This document shows positions 45,022-55,723 of a DNA stretch of 64,000 bases, piece after piece. This stretch comes from Mangrovihabitans endophyticus (lineage in GTDB: Bacteria > Actinomycetota > Actinomycetes > Mycobacteriales > Micromonosporaceae). A program made the position numbers and the translations under genes. Numbering within the stretch: position 1 is the stretch's first letter; each line of letters starts with the position of its first letter. Under the pieces are notes generated by a model. The model did no database searches. It saw only the letters and a list, made by a program, of their open reading frames with translations, and had not been told where the DNA came from. The DNA is taken from NCBI RefSeq assembly GCF_014646155.1, contig NZ_BMMX01000026.1, positions 1 to 64,000 on the forward strand, written 5' to 3'.

Positions 45022-45107
45022 ACCGTTTCACCGTGGCGAGGCCGGCAAATGCCGCCGCTGGTCGACGGCGCGCAACCGACGGGCTCGATGCCAGGTTGAA
45101 AAGGTTC
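45020..45107 (-). mobile_element. 88-bp MITE-like palindromic element with ATT duplication
   Basis: From GAACCGTTTC (45020) to GAAAAGGTTC (45098-45107), flanked by ATT at 45017-45019 and 45108-45110. Its reverse complement is about 90% identical to the element at 24144-24233. The element end supplies the last two bases of the upstream stop codon. No transposase is encoded. Confidence 0.85.
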
Positions 45108-45197
45108 ATTGACGCCGCCATCGCGCGCACCGGCGCCCGGTCCGCCATCGTGCGGGCCGGGCGCCGTCGTCTTCGCGAGCGCGCATAGGGTCGGCGC

Positions 45198-45548
45198 GTG
45201 AGCGCGGACGCATTCGCCACGGCGGTGGACCGCCTGATCAACCAGGTCGGGCACTGGGAGCAGGGACGTTGGTCGGCCGCGGCGCGGCCATCAGGCGCCA
45301 CCGGGGGCGCCCCGGCCGGTTCGCCGCCCCGGCGGTCGGACGTGGTGCATGCGCTGGTGCAGCGCCTCGCGGACCTCGGCGCCGAGGCCGAGCGCCGGGA
45401 GCGGCGGCCGGTGCCCCGACTGGGTGACCTCCTGCTGCCGGATCAGATCCGGGTGATGGCCGACGACCTGGTCGCGGCCGGCGCACCGGAGGACACGCTG
45501 GCGCGCGCCACCGACGAGATCGCCGCCGCGCGCCAGGCGTTGTCGTGA
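45198..45548 (+). CDS. Conserved hypothetical protein
   Basis: A 116-residue soluble protein. The sequence alternates Ala-rich helices: MSADAFATAVDRLINQVGHW, then SDVVHALVQRLADLGAEAER and LLLPDQIRVMADDLVAAGAP. There is no catalytic motif. I do not recognise a named family, but similar small proteins with the pattern DQ.RVMADDL are seen in Micromonosporaceae. The start is GTG 45198, and the gene is convergent with the thiolase. Confidence 0.65.
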   Translation: MSADAFATAVDRLINQVGHWEQGRWSAAARPSGATGGAPAGSPPRRSDVVHALVQRLADLGAEAERRERRPVPRLGDLLLPDQIRVMADDLVAAGAPEDTLARATDEIAAARQALS

Positions 45549-45566
45549 GCCGCCGCGTGGCGGCGA

Positions 45567-46811
45567 TTAGCTGAGGCGTTCCAGCACCATGGCCATGCCC
45601 TGGCCGCCGCCCACGCACATGGTCTCCAGCCCGATCGTCTTGTCGTGCCAGTCCAGCGAATTGAGCAGGGTGCCGGTGATGCGGGCGCCGGTCATGCCGA
45701 AGGGATGGCCGACCGCGATCGCGCCGCCATTCACGTTCAGCTTGTCGATCGGGATGTCCAAGTCGCGGTAGGACGGGATGACCTGCGCCGCGAACGCCTC
45801 GTTGATCTCGACCAGGTCGACGTCGGCCATGGTCATGCCGGCCCGCCCCAGCGCCTGCCGGGACGCCTCCACCGGGCCGAGCCCCATGATCTCGGGGGAG
45901 AGCGCGGTGACACCGGTGGACACGATGCGGGCCAGCGGTGTGATGCCGAGCTCGCGGGCCTTCGTGTCGGACATGATCACCACGGCGGCGGCACCGTCGT
46001 TGAGCGGGCAGCAGTTGCCCGCGGTGACCCGGCCGTCCGGGCGGAACACCGGCTTCAGCCCGGCGACGCCCTCCAGGGTGACGCCGGGCCGGGGGCCGTC
46101 GTCGGCCGACACCACGGTGCCGTCGGGCAGTGTCACGGGAGTGATCTCCCGCTGCCAGAAGCCGTCGGCGATGGCTTTCTCGGCGAGGTTCTGACTGCGT
46201 ACGCCGAACTCGTCCATGTCCTCGCGGCTGATCCCGCGGTCCTGGGCGAGATTCTCCGCGGTCTGGCCCATCGCGATGTAGACGTCCGGGACCTGGTCGT
46301 CCGCGCGCGGGTCGTGCCACGTCGTGCCGCCCTGCGCGGCCCGCTGGGTGCGGGCCGTCGCCTCCGCGAACACCGGGTTGTGCCAGCTACCGCCGACCAT
46401 GGCCTGCGCCTCCGGTGGCAGCCCGTCCGAGCTGCCACGGGCGAACCGGGAGACCGTCTCGACGCCCGCGCTGACGAAGATGTCACCCTCGCCTGCCTTG
46501 ATCGCGTGGAACGCCATCCGGGTCGTCTGGAGCGAACTGGAGCAGTATCGGGTCACCGTGGCGCCCGGCAGACCGTCCAGGCCGAGCAGCGTGGCGACCA
46601 CGCGGGCCATGTTGAAGCCCTGCTCGCCGCCAGGCAGCCCGCAGCCCAGGTAGAGATCTTCGATGAGGGTGCGGTCGAGCTGCGGGACCTTCTGCAGCGC
46701 GGCGTCCACGATGGTGGCGGCGAGGTCGTCCGGGCGGACCTCCCGCAGGGAACCTTTGACGGCCCGGCCGATCGGGGAGCGGGCGGTGGCGACGATGACA
46801 GCTTCCGGCAT
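45567..46811 (-). CDS. Acetyl-CoA acetyltransferase (thiolase)
   Basis: A 414-residue thiolase. The nucleophile Cys is in [16 protein letters not shown], the substrate-binding region is [10 protein letters not shown], the His in [18 protein letters not shown], and the second Cys in [12 protein letters not shown]. It forms or cleaves acetoacetyl-CoA or 3-ketoacyl-CoA (FadA/AtoB type); which one cannot be told. ATG 46811 is followed upstream by a TetR-type palindrome at 46820-46836. Confidence 0.93.
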   Translation of the reverse strand: MPEAVIVATARSPIGRAVKGSLREVRPDDLAATIVDAALQKVPQLDRTLIEDLYLGCGLPGGEQGFNMARVVATLLGLDGLPGATVTRYCSSSLQTTRMAFHAIKAGEGDIFVSAGVETVSRFARGSSDGLPPEAQAMVGGSWHNPVFAEATARTQRAAQGGTTWHDPRADDQVPDVYIAMGQTAENLAQDRGISREDMDEFGVRSQNLAEKAIADGFWQREITPVTLPDGTVVSADDGPRPGVTLEGVAGLKPVFRPDGRVTAGNCCPLNDGAAAVVIMSDTKARELGITPLARIVSTGVTALSPEIMGLGPVEASRQALGRAGMTMADVDLVEINEAFAAQVIPSYRDLDIPIDKLNVNGGAIAVGHPFGMTGARITGTLLNSLDWHDKTIGLETMCVGGGQGMAMVLERLS

Positions 46812-46819
46812 GGAAATAC

Positions 46820-46836
46820 GTTAACTCGCGAGTAAC
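46820..46836. promoter_or_regulatory. Palindromic operator candidate upstream of the thiolase
   Basis: GTTAACTCGCGAGTAAC lies just upstream of the thiolase start; its 10-bp core ACTCGCGAGT is a perfect palindrome. Sites of this shape are typical of TetR-type regulators of fatty-acid metabolism in actinobacteria. The identity of the regulator is unknown. Confidence 0.5.
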
Positions 46837-46874
46837 TTGTTGTCACACGCTCGCACGTGCCGTCCCGACCAAAG

Positions 46875-47663
46875 TCAGACGCCGGTCAGCGCGGCTTCCT
46901 CGACCGCGGGGAACAGTGCGTGCGCCCACACGCGGTAACCGTCCGCCGACGGATGGAAGCCGTCGTAGCACAGCGTGCCGGCATCCGCCCGGAACACCGC
47001 GCCGGTCTCCGCCCCGAGGTCGACCACCACGCCGCCGGCCGCCTCGACGGCGTGCGCCTGCGCCCTGGCCATCCGCCGACCGAGCAACCCGGCGATCTGG
47101 CGCAGCGGCGGGGCCACGGCGCGCAGCGCACCCAAATCCGGGCAGGTCCCGACCACCACCTCCACCCCCGCACCGCGCAGGCGACGCACCGCGGCGCCGA
47201 GGTGCTCGGCCGCCTCCTCCGGAGGACGCAGGCTGGCAGCGTCGTGCGCGCCGATCAGCACCACCGCGACGTCCGGTTTGTCACCCAGCAGGGCGCGCGC
47301 CACCTGGGTGGCCAGATCGGTGCAGCGGGAACCGGCGACGCCGACGCTGGACAGCAGCACGTGGCGGGCGCCGCTGGCCTGGGTGCCCTCGGAGAGCAGC
47401 CGGGCGAGCTGGCCGCCGACGGTCTCGGACAGCCATTCCACGCCGACGCCGACCGCGGCTGAGTCGCCGAGCAGGACAAGGCGCAGCCGCGGCGCGTCGG
47501 TGGGACCCATGGACGTGCGCAACGCCAAGCCCATGGTCGGCTTGGCGTACCGCCGGGCCTTGGCCGCGATCGCCTCGCCGACCAGTACGGCGATGCCGCC
47601 CATGGCGCTGGCCATCACACCGGCCGCCGTCACCCGGCCGATCCGCCCCGTCAACCCCGTCAT
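46875..47663 (-). CDS. SGNH/GDSL-family hydrolase
   Basis: A 262-residue SGNH hydrolase. An N-terminal hydrophobic stretch (AAGVMASAMGGIAVLVG) may be a membrane anchor. Block I is LVLLGDSAAVGVGV, block III VAVVLIGAHDAASL (Asn of GxND replaced by His), and block V YDGFHPSADGYRV with the catalytic Asp and His. It is probably an esterase or lipase of the cell envelope. ATG 47663 is chosen for GGGAGG five bases upstream. It is paired with a similar gene just upstream on the same strand. Confidence 0.82.
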   Translation of the reverse strand: MTGLTGRIGRVTAAGVMASAMGGIAVLVGEAIAAKARRYAKPTMGLALRTSMGPTDAPRLRLVLLGDSAAVGVGVEWLSETVGGQLARLLSEGTQASGARHVLLSSVGVAGSRCTDLATQVARALLGDKPDVAVVLIGAHDAASLRPPEEAAEHLGAAVRRLRGAGVEVVVGTCPDLGALRAVAPPLRQIAGLLGRRMARAQAHAVEAAGGVVVDLGAETGAVFRADAGTLCYDGFHPSADGYRVWAHALFPAVEEAALTGV

Positions 47664-47733
47664 CTCGCCTCCCTGCCTGTCCGCGCCCGGACTCCGTCGG
47701 TCCGGTCTGCTCATCCGTCGTCGCGCAGCTCCG

Positions 47734-48876
47734 TCAATGATCCTCCGGAGTCCACCCTACGGCGCTGGCTGCCGACCGGCCGGTGGGCACAGCGCGCCGC
47801 GGAGAGTCCGGCGCGGCGGGACGGTGCCCGAAGCCGAACCGCTGCTCACCGAACCACGGATGCCGCCGCAGCCTGGCCCAGCGCCCGCCCGGACCCCGGT
47901 CGCGTCCGCCCACCTTCGCGCCGGTCACCTCGGTGCCGGCGGTGCGCACCGCCTCGTGCGCCGCCCGCGGCAGGCTGCGCAGGCCCTCGGGGCCCGGAGC
48001 CGGCGCGCGCTCGTCGGTGCCGAGTGCCGCCATCAGCGTCGGCATCATCACCGCGGCGGCGCGGGCGTATCCCTCGGCGGAGGGGTGGAAGCGGTCCGAG
48101 CTGAACATCCGGACCGGGTCGGCCTCGAACAACGGACCCAGCAGGTTGCCGATGGAGACGGTCCGGCCGCCCGCTTCGATCACCGCCACGGTCTGCGCCG
48201 CCGCCAACTGGCGGCTCCAGGAGCGGGCCAGCCAGCGCAGCGGCGGCTTGATCGGCTTGATCGCGCCGATGTCCGGACAGGTGCCGACCACCACCGTGCA
48301 CCCGGCCGCGCGCAGGCTCCGCACCGCGTCGCCGAGGTGGCGCACCGCCGCTGCCCGCGCCGAGACGTGGGTGACGTCGTTGGCGCCGACCAGGATGACG
48401 GCCACGTCGGGCGCGTACTCCAAGGCGGCGTCGACTTGATAGGGCAGGCCAGAGGACATCGAGCCGACCACCGCCAGGCGGTGCAGGCGCACCGGTCGGC
48501 GCAGGCGCCGGGAGACGCCGGTGGCGAGCAGTGCCCCGGGAGTCTCCCGGGGCCGGTGCACGCCGTACCCGGCCGCGGACGAGTCGCCGAGGATGACCAT
48601 GCTGAGCGGCTTGCCACCGAACTTGGCGCCGTAGACGCCGTCGCCGCGTGGCGGGGGCGCCTCGGCCATCGGGATGATCCGTCGCGCATCGGCCGCCTGA
48701 CGCATCAGCAGCGCGACGGAAAGCCCGCCCACTCCCGCGGCCGTCCCGGTCACCGCGCCCGCGACGCGCCCGGCCATCCTGAGCCGCCGCCAATCGTCGT
48801 GGGTGAGCCCGAGGGCTCCACCGTGCCCGGATGCCATCCGGATGTCGCCCGTCATCGTCCTGCTCAGGTGTCGCAT
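47734..48876 (-). CDS. SGNH/GDSL-family hydrolase, larger paralogue
   Basis: A 380-residue paralogue. There is a possible membrane helix at about 38-58, then block I SMVILGDSSAAGYGV, block III VAVILVGANDVTHV (intact GxND) and block V SSDRFHPSAEGYARA. The C-terminal 80 residues are basic and disordered. In contrast to the neighbour it keeps the canonical Asn. Starts at 48876, 48855 or 48837 are possible; none has a clear ribosome site, and 48876 is reported. Confidence 0.8.
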   Translation of the reverse strand: MRHLSRTMTGDIRMASGHGGALGLTHDDWRRLRMAGRVAGAVTGTAAGVGGLSVALLMRQAADARRIIPMAEAPPPRGDGVYGAKFGGKPLSMVILGDSSAAGYGVHRPRETPGALLATGVSRRLRRPVRLHRLAVVGSMSSGLPYQVDAALEYAPDVAVILVGANDVTHVSARAAAVRHLGDAVRSLRAAGCTVVVGTCPDIGAIKPIKPPLRWLARSWSRQLAAAQTVAVIEAGGRTVSIGNLLGPLFEADPVRMFSSDRFHPSAEGYARAAAVMMPTLMAALGTDERAPAPGPEGLRSLPRAAHEAVRTAGTEVTGAKVGGRDRGPGGRWARLRRHPWFGEQRFGFGHRPAAPDSPRRAVPTGRSAASAVGWTPEDH

Positions 48877-49155
48877 GTCTCCCTCGCTGTCGTCCGATCG
48901 GGGGCCGTCCCGGTCGGGAAGATCGGAAAACCGTGAGATTTCGAGGCTAACTCTTCATGGCGACATTTCTCCGCATCCGACGACGACTGTTCATCCGCCG
49001 GACAGCGATTGCGGCAGCGATTCATCGTGCGGACAGCCGGGACACCGGTGGTTTCTTCTCCGCGTGCCGAGCGGTCATGGCGAGGGCACGTCATGCTGGA
49101 ATACGACATCCGCACGCCCGGACGGTGGCGGACACTCGGAGAGGGGAGAAGCGCG

Positions 49156-49500
49156 ATGGCCAGGACGCTGAAACGGACGGCGGCGTTCTCCGCGCTTGCC
49201 AAGGCGCTGATGTCCGGCGCGCGCGGCGGACCGTCGATCGGCAAACGGCTCGGCGCGCTGCCCCGGATGATCAAGGCGACGGCCAAGGGCGACTACGACG
49301 GCGGCATGCGGCTCGCGCTGATGGCCGGGGCGACGGCGTATGTGGTGTCCCCGGTGGACGCCATTCCCGAGGCGTTCTTCCTGATCTTCGGGTTGGCCGA
49401 CGACGCACTCATGGTGACCTGGCTGGCCGGTGCCGTGCTCGGCGAGACCGAACGCTTCCTGGCGTGGGAAAAGGAACGCGGGCGCGTCGTCGTAGGCTAA
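49156..49500 (+). CDS. DUF1232 (YkvA-like) membrane protein
   Basis: A 114-residue protein carrying the DUF1232 hallmark YVVSPVDAIPEAFFLIFGLADDA. The rest is a basic N-terminus and a short amphipathic tail. Function is unknown; the family is membrane-associated. ATG 49156 is chosen for GAGGGGAGA upstream. It is 3 bp upstream of the cystathionine beta-synthase gene. Confidence 0.85.
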   Translation: MARTLKRTAAFSALAKALMSGARGGPSIGKRLGALPRMIKATAKGDYDGGMRLALMAGATAYVVSPVDAIPEAFFLIFGLADDALMVTWLAGAVLGETERFLAWEKERGRVVVG

Positions 49501-49503
49501 GGC

Positions 49504-50862
<1,359 letters not shown>

Positions 50863-51252
50863 GCCGCGTCGCTCGACGGGTTCCGGCTCGGGCTCAGGAG
50901 AGTTCGGCCGGAACCGTCACCACATCGACGAAGGCGTTCCGACGCAGCACGGTGATCGGCAGGTCGGTGCCGATGGCCGGCCCCAACATCAGGCGTAGGC
51001 GTCGAGTGCCTCCGATGAGACACCCGCGTCGTCGGTGTGCTCGGTATCCATGCCTATCGCAACGCCGGGCGGTTCGGTGGCGATGTCACCGGGCCGTCCG
51101 CCCAGGGCGAACACCGGCGGCGTGGTCGTCCCGTCGCAGTGCTACGGAACGTGGGGATGGGTCGCACAGAAAGTCCGATCCGGATCGTGGTGGATCGGGT
51201 TGTATGTGATGAGACGGAAATCGCCGCACCGGACAGAGGAGGGCAGACAGGG
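50863..51252. other. Spacer with a possible protease fragment
   Basis: No intact gene in this 390-bp spacer. On the minus strand, GPAIGTDLPITVLRRNAFVD then VVTVPAELS (about 50893-50985) resembles the end of a PDZ domain of an S1C (HtrA-like) protease, but its frame is interrupted and it has no start. A promoter for the next gene must lie in the right half; GAGGAGGG precedes its ATG. Confidence 0.35.
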
Positions 51253-51618
51253 ATGGTCGCCGTTGACCGGACCGGGCTCGACCGTACGAACGGTGACGCC
51301 CCACCGGCGGATGTCGTCGATCGCCTGCTGTGGCGGGACGCGCAGCAGATGCTCGGCCGCCACTGTGGACCGGGACCGGACGACCAGAAATGTGTCTGGT
51401 GCGGGTGGCGTTGGCCGTGCGCGCCGCGCAGGCTCGCCGAACGGGCCGCGGCCGCTGCTCGCCGCCCGTGGCGGGAAGCGTGGACGTTGCGGCACGACCT
51501 GAACAGCATCCGGTCGACGCCCGGACTCCGCGAAGCCGACAACGATCGCGGCCACCGGCCGATCGCCCCGGGCGGTCGTCGGCACGCCAGCGCCAACCGG
51601 GGGTCTTTCGACCGATGA
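51253..51618 (+). CDS. Small Cys-rich hypothetical protein
   Basis: A 121-residue protein. The middle contains a zinc-finger-like arrangement, HCGPGPDDQKCVWCGWRWPC, then APRRLAERAAAAARRPWREA, rich in Trp and Arg. Similar small proteins with WRDAQ...C..CG..WPC are widespread in Micromonosporaceae, but no function is known to me. It starts at ATG 51253 with GAGGAGGG upstream. Confidence 0.65.
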   Translation: MVAVDRTGLDRTNGDAPPADVVDRLLWRDAQQMLGRHCGPGPDDQKCVWCGWRWPCAPRRLAERAAAAARRPWREAWTLRHDLNSIRSTPGLREADNDRGHRPIAPGGRRHASANRGSFDR

Positions 51619-51818
51619 CTTCGACGGCGTCCGGGAGCTGACCGTCCCCCGGCAGGCCCGAACCTTCGGCTCGGACGTCGTCTGACCGCGGTGACGCCGC
51701 TGTGCCCCGCCAGCACATCGGCATCCCGCACTCGGCCCGCCCACGAATCCGAACGACCGGCACGCCTCCGCCGGTAAGCGCCTCCGGCCAGGCGCACTCC
51801 CCGGGTTCGGGCGGGCGA

Positions 51819-51880
51819 GGCCGACGGGAACGCGTGACCACGGTTCCCCCGCTTGATGCGGTCACGCGTTCCCGTCGGCC
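51819..51880. terminator. Long perfect hairpin, probable bidirectional terminator
   Basis: Two 21-bp perfect complementary arms, GGCCGACGGGAACGCGTGAC plus C (51819-51839) and its reverse complement (51860-51880), with a 20-nt loop. The stem is extended by weaker pairing outside. It lies between convergent genes (51618 and 51908). A terminator is the simplest reading. Confidence 0.7.
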
Positions 51881-51907
51881 AGGCAGCGCCGGAGGGCGCA
51901 TCCGGGG

Positions 51908-52420
51908 TCAGATCAGCGCCCGCCGGTACCGCACCTGCGGGGTGAGCACGTTCCCGATCTGCCCGTCGCGCCGGGTGCCGTCCGCGGCCCAGCCGCACCG
52001 CTCGTAGAAGCGCCGCGCCGCCGCGTTGGCGGCCAGCACCCACAGCACCGCCGACGACGCGATGATGCGCAACGCGCCCAGCGCATCGTCCATCAGCAGG
52101 CGGCCGATGCCGGAGCCGACGTGTTCCGGTGCGACGTGGATCGCGTACAGCTCGGCGTCGCGTTCCGGGTCGGACTCGGCACCGGCCGGTCCTACGTAGG
52201 TGAAGCCGACCACGTCCGCGCCCTGGCAGGCCACGGCGAGCCGGTGGGTGTCGCGCTCGGCGTCGAACCGCGCCTCCCACCACGTACCCAACGCCTGCGG
52301 CGAACCGAACATGAGCGCCTCCGGCGGCAGGAAACCGGCGTACGCCGTCGCCCGCGACCAGTAGTGCAACGCCCCGATCGCCTCGCAGTCCCGGCTTTGG
52401 GCGGCGCGGACCACGGTCAT
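51908..52420 (-). CDS. GNAT-family N-acetyltransferase
   Basis: A 170-residue GNAT protein. It has [20 protein letters not shown] at the N-terminus, strand 4 with [20 protein letters not shown] (acetyl-CoA loop HVGSGIG) and the C-terminal [18 protein letters not shown]. The substrate is unknown. ATG 52420 overlaps the stop of the RNase Z gene by 4 nt, so the two are co-transcribed. Confidence 0.9.
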   Translation of the reverse strand: MTVVRAAQSRDCEAIGALHYWSRATAYAGFLPPEALMFGSPQALGTWWEARFDAERDTHRLAVACQGADVVGFTYVGPAGAESDPERDAELYAIHVAPEHVGSGIGRLLMDDALGALRIIASSAVLWVLAANAAARRFYERCGWAADGTRRDGQIGNVLTPQVRYRRALI

Positions 52421-53325
52421 GACGTGACACCTTCCCGGCGGGCCGGCACCGCCACCCGCATCAGATCCTCGGCCAGCACGATGGTGCCGGCGAACGTCTC
52501 GGCGGCCTCCGCGGCGAACCGGGACGCGTCCGGGTAGCGCTGCGAGAAATGGGTCAGCACCAGGGTACGTACGCCGCACTCGTGCGCCACCGCACCGGCC
52601 TGTCCCGCGGTGAGATGGCCGACCTGTTCCGCCAGGGCCGCCTCGGTAGCCAGGAACGTCGACTCGATCACCAGCATGTCCACCCCGTCGGCCAGCGCGT
52701 ACACGGTGTCGCACAGCCCGGTGTCCATCACGAAGGCGAACTTCTGCCCCGGCCGGGGGGCGCTGACCTGCTCGATGGTCACCCCGCCCCACCGGCCGGA
52801 CCGCTGCAACTCACCCACGGCGGGTCCGCCGATGCCGTACGCGGCCAGCCGCCCGGGAAGCATGCGGTGACCGTCCGGTTCGGTGAGGCGGTACCCGTAC
52901 GTCTCGATCGAATGCCGCAGTGGCAGGGCGGTGAGCAGGCCGGCCCGCGTCGGTACGGCGAAGCCGGCGCCCACCGGCTCGGGGCGTACGTCGGCGTTGT
53001 CCCTGAAGCTGGTGGCGTACCGGAGCCGGTCGAAGTAGGCCCGGCCGCCCTCCGGGAAGTGCGCGGCCACCGGGTGCGGCGTCCGGTCCAGGGCCAGCCG
53101 CTGGATCACCCCGGCCAGGCCGAGGCTGTGATCGCCGTGGAAGTGCGTGACGCAGATCCGGGTGAGCGGGCTCACCGCGTGGCCGGCCAGCAGCATCTGC
53201 CGTTGGGTGCCTTCACCCGGGTCGAAGAGGATCACCTCGTCGTCCCAGCGCAGCAGGTAGCCGTTGTGATTGCGTGCCCGGGTCGGCACCTGACTGGCCG
53301 TGCCCAGAACGGTGAGCTCACGCAT
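52417..53325 (-). CDS. rnz: Ribonuclease Z (tRNA 3'-endonuclease)
   Basis: A 302-residue metallo-beta-lactamase-fold enzyme maturing tRNA 3' ends. The motif [20 protein letters not shown], the metal-binding [15 protein letters not shown] and the distal [11 protein letters not shown] are the RNase Z signature. ATG 53325 has GGGAGG at 6 bases. It is transcribed leftwards with the GNAT gene downstream. Confidence 0.93.
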   Translation of the reverse strand: MRELTVLGTASQVPTRARNHNGYLLRWDDEVILFDPGEGTQRQMLLAGHAVSPLTRICVTHFHGDHSLGLAGVIQRLALDRTPHPVAAHFPEGGRAYFDRLRYATSFRDNADVRPEPVGAGFAVPTRAGLLTALPLRHSIETYGYRLTEPDGHRMLPGRLAAYGIGGPAVGELQRSGRWGGVTIEQVSAPRPGQKFAFVMDTGLCDTVYALADGVDMLVIESTFLATEAALAEQVGHLTAGQAGAVAHECGVRTLVLTHFSQRYPDASRFAAEAAETFAGTIVLAEDLMRVAVPARREGVTS

Positions 53326-53352
53326 GAACGCCTCCCGTGGGTGGGCATGAAA

Positions 53353-53440
53353 CGGCCCCCGGGGACTTCCATGCACGCCCGCGAACAACGTTCGCCGACG
53401 TGCAAGGTCCGGTCGGACTAGGCCGGATCCCCGGGGGCCG
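53353..53440. promoter_or_regulatory. Long-range inverted repeat upstream of rnz
   Basis: Perfect 13-bp arms CGGCCCCCGGGGA (53353-53365) and TCCCCGGGGGCCG (53428-53440) are separated by 62 nt. On the minus strand they lie just before the rnz ribosome site and could form a leader structure; otherwise they may terminate the upstream unit. Confidence 0.4.
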
Positions 53441-53534
53441 GGTGGCTATCTGGAATTCGCCGCACCGCTGCCACACGGTCTCGACGACTTGCAAAGCTGC
53501 GCGAGCGCAGCCACGAAGCTGTCAAGGACAGCGG

Positions 53535-53615
53535 CTAGCGGACAGCCACCTCACGAGTCCCATTGCTATACAACTTCGGACCACCTCCCTTCACGTGTAC
53601 CGCCACGTTAGCCAT
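53535..53615 (-). CDS. Possible 26-residue small protein
   Basis: ATG 53615 to TAG 53535 encodes MANVAVHVKGGGPKLYSNGT and six more residues. The sequence is non-repetitive and reads like a real peptide, but no ribosome site precedes it and it lies in a spacer between the CYTH-CHAD and rnz genes. Alternatively this region is an untranslated leader. Confidence 0.25.
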   Translation of the reverse strand: MANVAVHVKGGGPKLYSNGTREVAVR

Positions 53616-53650
53616 CGCAGGGGCAAGCCGACAACGGATTTGTGTGAACC

Positions 53651-55063
53651 TCAGGTCAACCAGTCGCGCAACTTGCGCCGGCGAACGTCCTCCAACGTCA
53701 CCGGGAGCTGGCCCAGCGCGTCCTGGCCGGCCTGCTCCTGACGGGCGTAGGCGACGCCGTACGGGAAACCGTCCGCGGCCTGCGAGGCCAGCTCGCGCAG
53801 CAGTTCCCGGGCGACCACCGCGTCCTGGTGCGCGCCCAGCACGTCCTGCAACCGCGACACGGCATCGGCGAGCTGTTTCGCGCGCCGTCCCTGGTCGGGC
53901 ACCATCACCTCGATCGCGTACCGGGCCCGTTTGTACGATTTGCGGGCGCCGTGCAGCGCCGCGTCGTCCAGCGTCAGGCGCGCCTCGTCGAGTTCCCGGT
54001 CGGCGGTGCGCAACGCCTTGTCCGCCCGCCGTCGCGGGTCGCCGTGCGGGCGGTCCGGTCCGGCCACCAGATCGTCGATCGCATCCAGCAATGTCAGGTA
54101 GCGCTCGCCGTCCAGCGCGGTACCCAGCTCCCGCCGCCCGCACCGCTCCGCCTCGCCCAGATGCTCGCGGATCCGCTCCGCGATCGCGGCCACCTCGTCG
54201 GTCTCCCGCTCGACCACGGACAGCAGCTTGCGCTGCATCACCTGCGCGTCGCGCACCGTTCCCAGCTTCTCCGCCAGCCACTTCAACTCGGCCCGCACGT
54301 GCGCCGACGGCTCCGCACGAAAGCTTTTCCGGTACGTCTTCAGCACGCTCCGCAGCCGACGAGTCGCGACGCGCATCTTGTGCACCGCCTCGGGGTCACC
54401 GGCGCGAACGCCCGGATCGTGCGCCACGATCGCGTCCCGCTGCTCCCGGGCGTACCGCAGGGCGGGGTCCTTGATCCGCGCCGAGGGTGCCGGCGTCAGC
54501 TTGTCGCCGAGGGCGCGGGCGAGCTTCGACGGCCCGGAAGCGGGCCGGGCGCCGGCGCGCAGCAGCAGACTCTCCACCCGCTCCAGCAGCGCCACGTCGC
54601 CGTCGACCAGTTCCACCTCCAGTTCCCGCCACCGCCACACGCGGTCGTCCACGGTGGCGGTCACCTCGTCCTGGGCGATCAGCGCCAGGGTGCGGCCCCG
54701 CGCGTCGTGCAGCGGGGTCTCCACCCGGTGCGTCTGCAGACGGGCGACCGGGCGCAGCTCGCTGGTGCGCACCAGGGCGCGCACCACGGCCCGAAGCTCG
54801 CCCGGCACCGAGTCGCCGTCCGGCGGCATCTGATGCTCGGTGCGGCCGGTGCCGTCGCCGGGCGTCTTCAGATGCCAGCCCGCATCGGTGCCCCCGGATC
54901 GGCGCCGCAGGGTGCGACGATGGCGCGCGAGCCGCAGATCGTCGGTGTCGTAATAGATGGCGTCAAGATCGTGAACGCGCGGCGTGCCGGCGTCGTCCAG
55001 TGCGGGCAGGTCGAATCCATCGGGGACGTCATACTTGCGTTCGGTCTCGGTCGCTGTCTGCAC
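53651..55063 (-). CDS. CYTH-CHAD domain protein (inorganic polyphosphate/triphosphate related)
   Basis: A 470-residue two-domain protein. The N-terminal CYTH domain begins TETERKYDVPDGFDLPAL (ExExK motif) and continues with YYDTDDLRLARHRRTLRRR and GWHLKTPGDGTGRTE. The C-terminal CHAD domain (about 200-470) has the conserved His-containing helices, e.g. AVHKMRVATRRLRSVLKTYR and LGAHQDAVVARELLREL. CYTH-CHAD proteins act on triphosphates, and CHAD binds polyphosphate. The GTG at 55063 is chosen; the family start is METERKY-like. Confidence 0.9.
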   Translation of the reverse strand: MQTATETERKYDVPDGFDLPALDDAGTPRVHDLDAIYYDTDDLRLARHRRTLRRRSGGTDAGWHLKTPGDGTGRTEHQMPPDGDSVPGELRAVVRALVRTSELRPVARLQTHRVETPLHDARGRTLALIAQDEVTATVDDRVWRWRELEVELVDGDVALLERVESLLLRAGARPASGPSKLARALGDKLTPAPSARIKDPALRYAREQRDAIVAHDPGVRAGDPEAVHKMRVATRRLRSVLKTYRKSFRAEPSAHVRAELKWLAEKLGTVRDAQVMQRKLLSVVERETDEVAAIAERIREHLGEAERCGRRELGTALDGERYLTLLDAIDDLVAGPDRPHGDPRRRADKALRTADRELDEARLTLDDAALHGARKSYKRARYAIEVMVPDQGRRAKQLADAVSRLQDVLGAHQDAVVARELLRELASQAADGFPYGVAYARQEQAGQDALGQLPVTLEDVRRRKLRDWLT

Positions 55064-55164
55064 CCCTTCATGGTGCCTTGCCGACGGCGGGGACACATCC
55101 GTCTCCGGCGACCCGGCGACCCGGCGACCCGGGCCTGCCCGCGCCCCGCCCGCCGCCTGTCGCG

Positions 55165-55482
55165 TCATCGGCTGTTGCGGTTGCGGAGATACTGCGCTCG
55201 CACGAAATGAGCAGCCGCGGCCCCGAAGTACATGGTGGCCAGACCCACGTGAAAGCTGTTCTGTGCCAGGGCGTTCTGCGCCTGGGCGGTTCCGGACCAG
55301 CGGATCTCGGCGTCGGTGCTGCCGATTCCCCGTCGCGCGCACCAGTCCTTGGTCAGGTCTTGGCCGTGCTTGAAGGCTTCCTGGGCCTCCTCCGCCTGCT
55401 TCATCATCGAGCAGGCGGTACGGAGCATCGCTTCGCCCACGAGCCACGTCGCGCGCTCTTCATCGTTGACGTATCCCGGCAT
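55165..55482 (-). CDS. Hypothetical helical protein
   Basis: A 105-residue protein. It is almost all helix with scattered Cys and Met: TWLVGEAMLRTACSMMKQAE and LATMYFGAAAAHFVRAQYLR. ATG 55482 has an excellent ribosome site (GGAGGTGAGG). It has no family I recognise. It stands alone on the minus strand, with a 101-bp gap to the CYTH-CHAD gene. Confidence 0.7.
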   Translation of the reverse strand: MPGYVNDEERATWLVGEAMLRTACSMMKQAEEAQEAFKHGQDLTKDWCARRGIGSTDAEIRWSGTAQAQNALAQNSFHVGLATMYFGAAAAHFVRAQYLRNRNSR

Positions 55483-55723
55483 GTCGCCTCACCTCCGATA
55501 TGCCTCCACCCCCTCGACTCAGTGTGAGGTTAAATGTCATTACTTTTCTATATTTGTCGCCTAGAGGAATGACAGAGAGTAACGGATCATGGCGTGGTGT
55601 TGACAGGTGCCGACCGCCCGTCCGCTTGCCGCAGCCGGGCGCGAGGATGCGGCTGGGGTGGCGCAAGCCAGGCGCGCGCGTCAGCTCGGCCGCAGAGGTG
55701 GCCGCAGGGTTGGCGGGAGGTAC

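Noticed and set aside
55500-55723. A possible small gene on the plus strand between 55500 and 55814
   Set aside because: Overlaps the RelE toxin antisense, has no ribosome site and no recognisable content. The AT-rich part at 55535-55590 is more likely promoter DNA.
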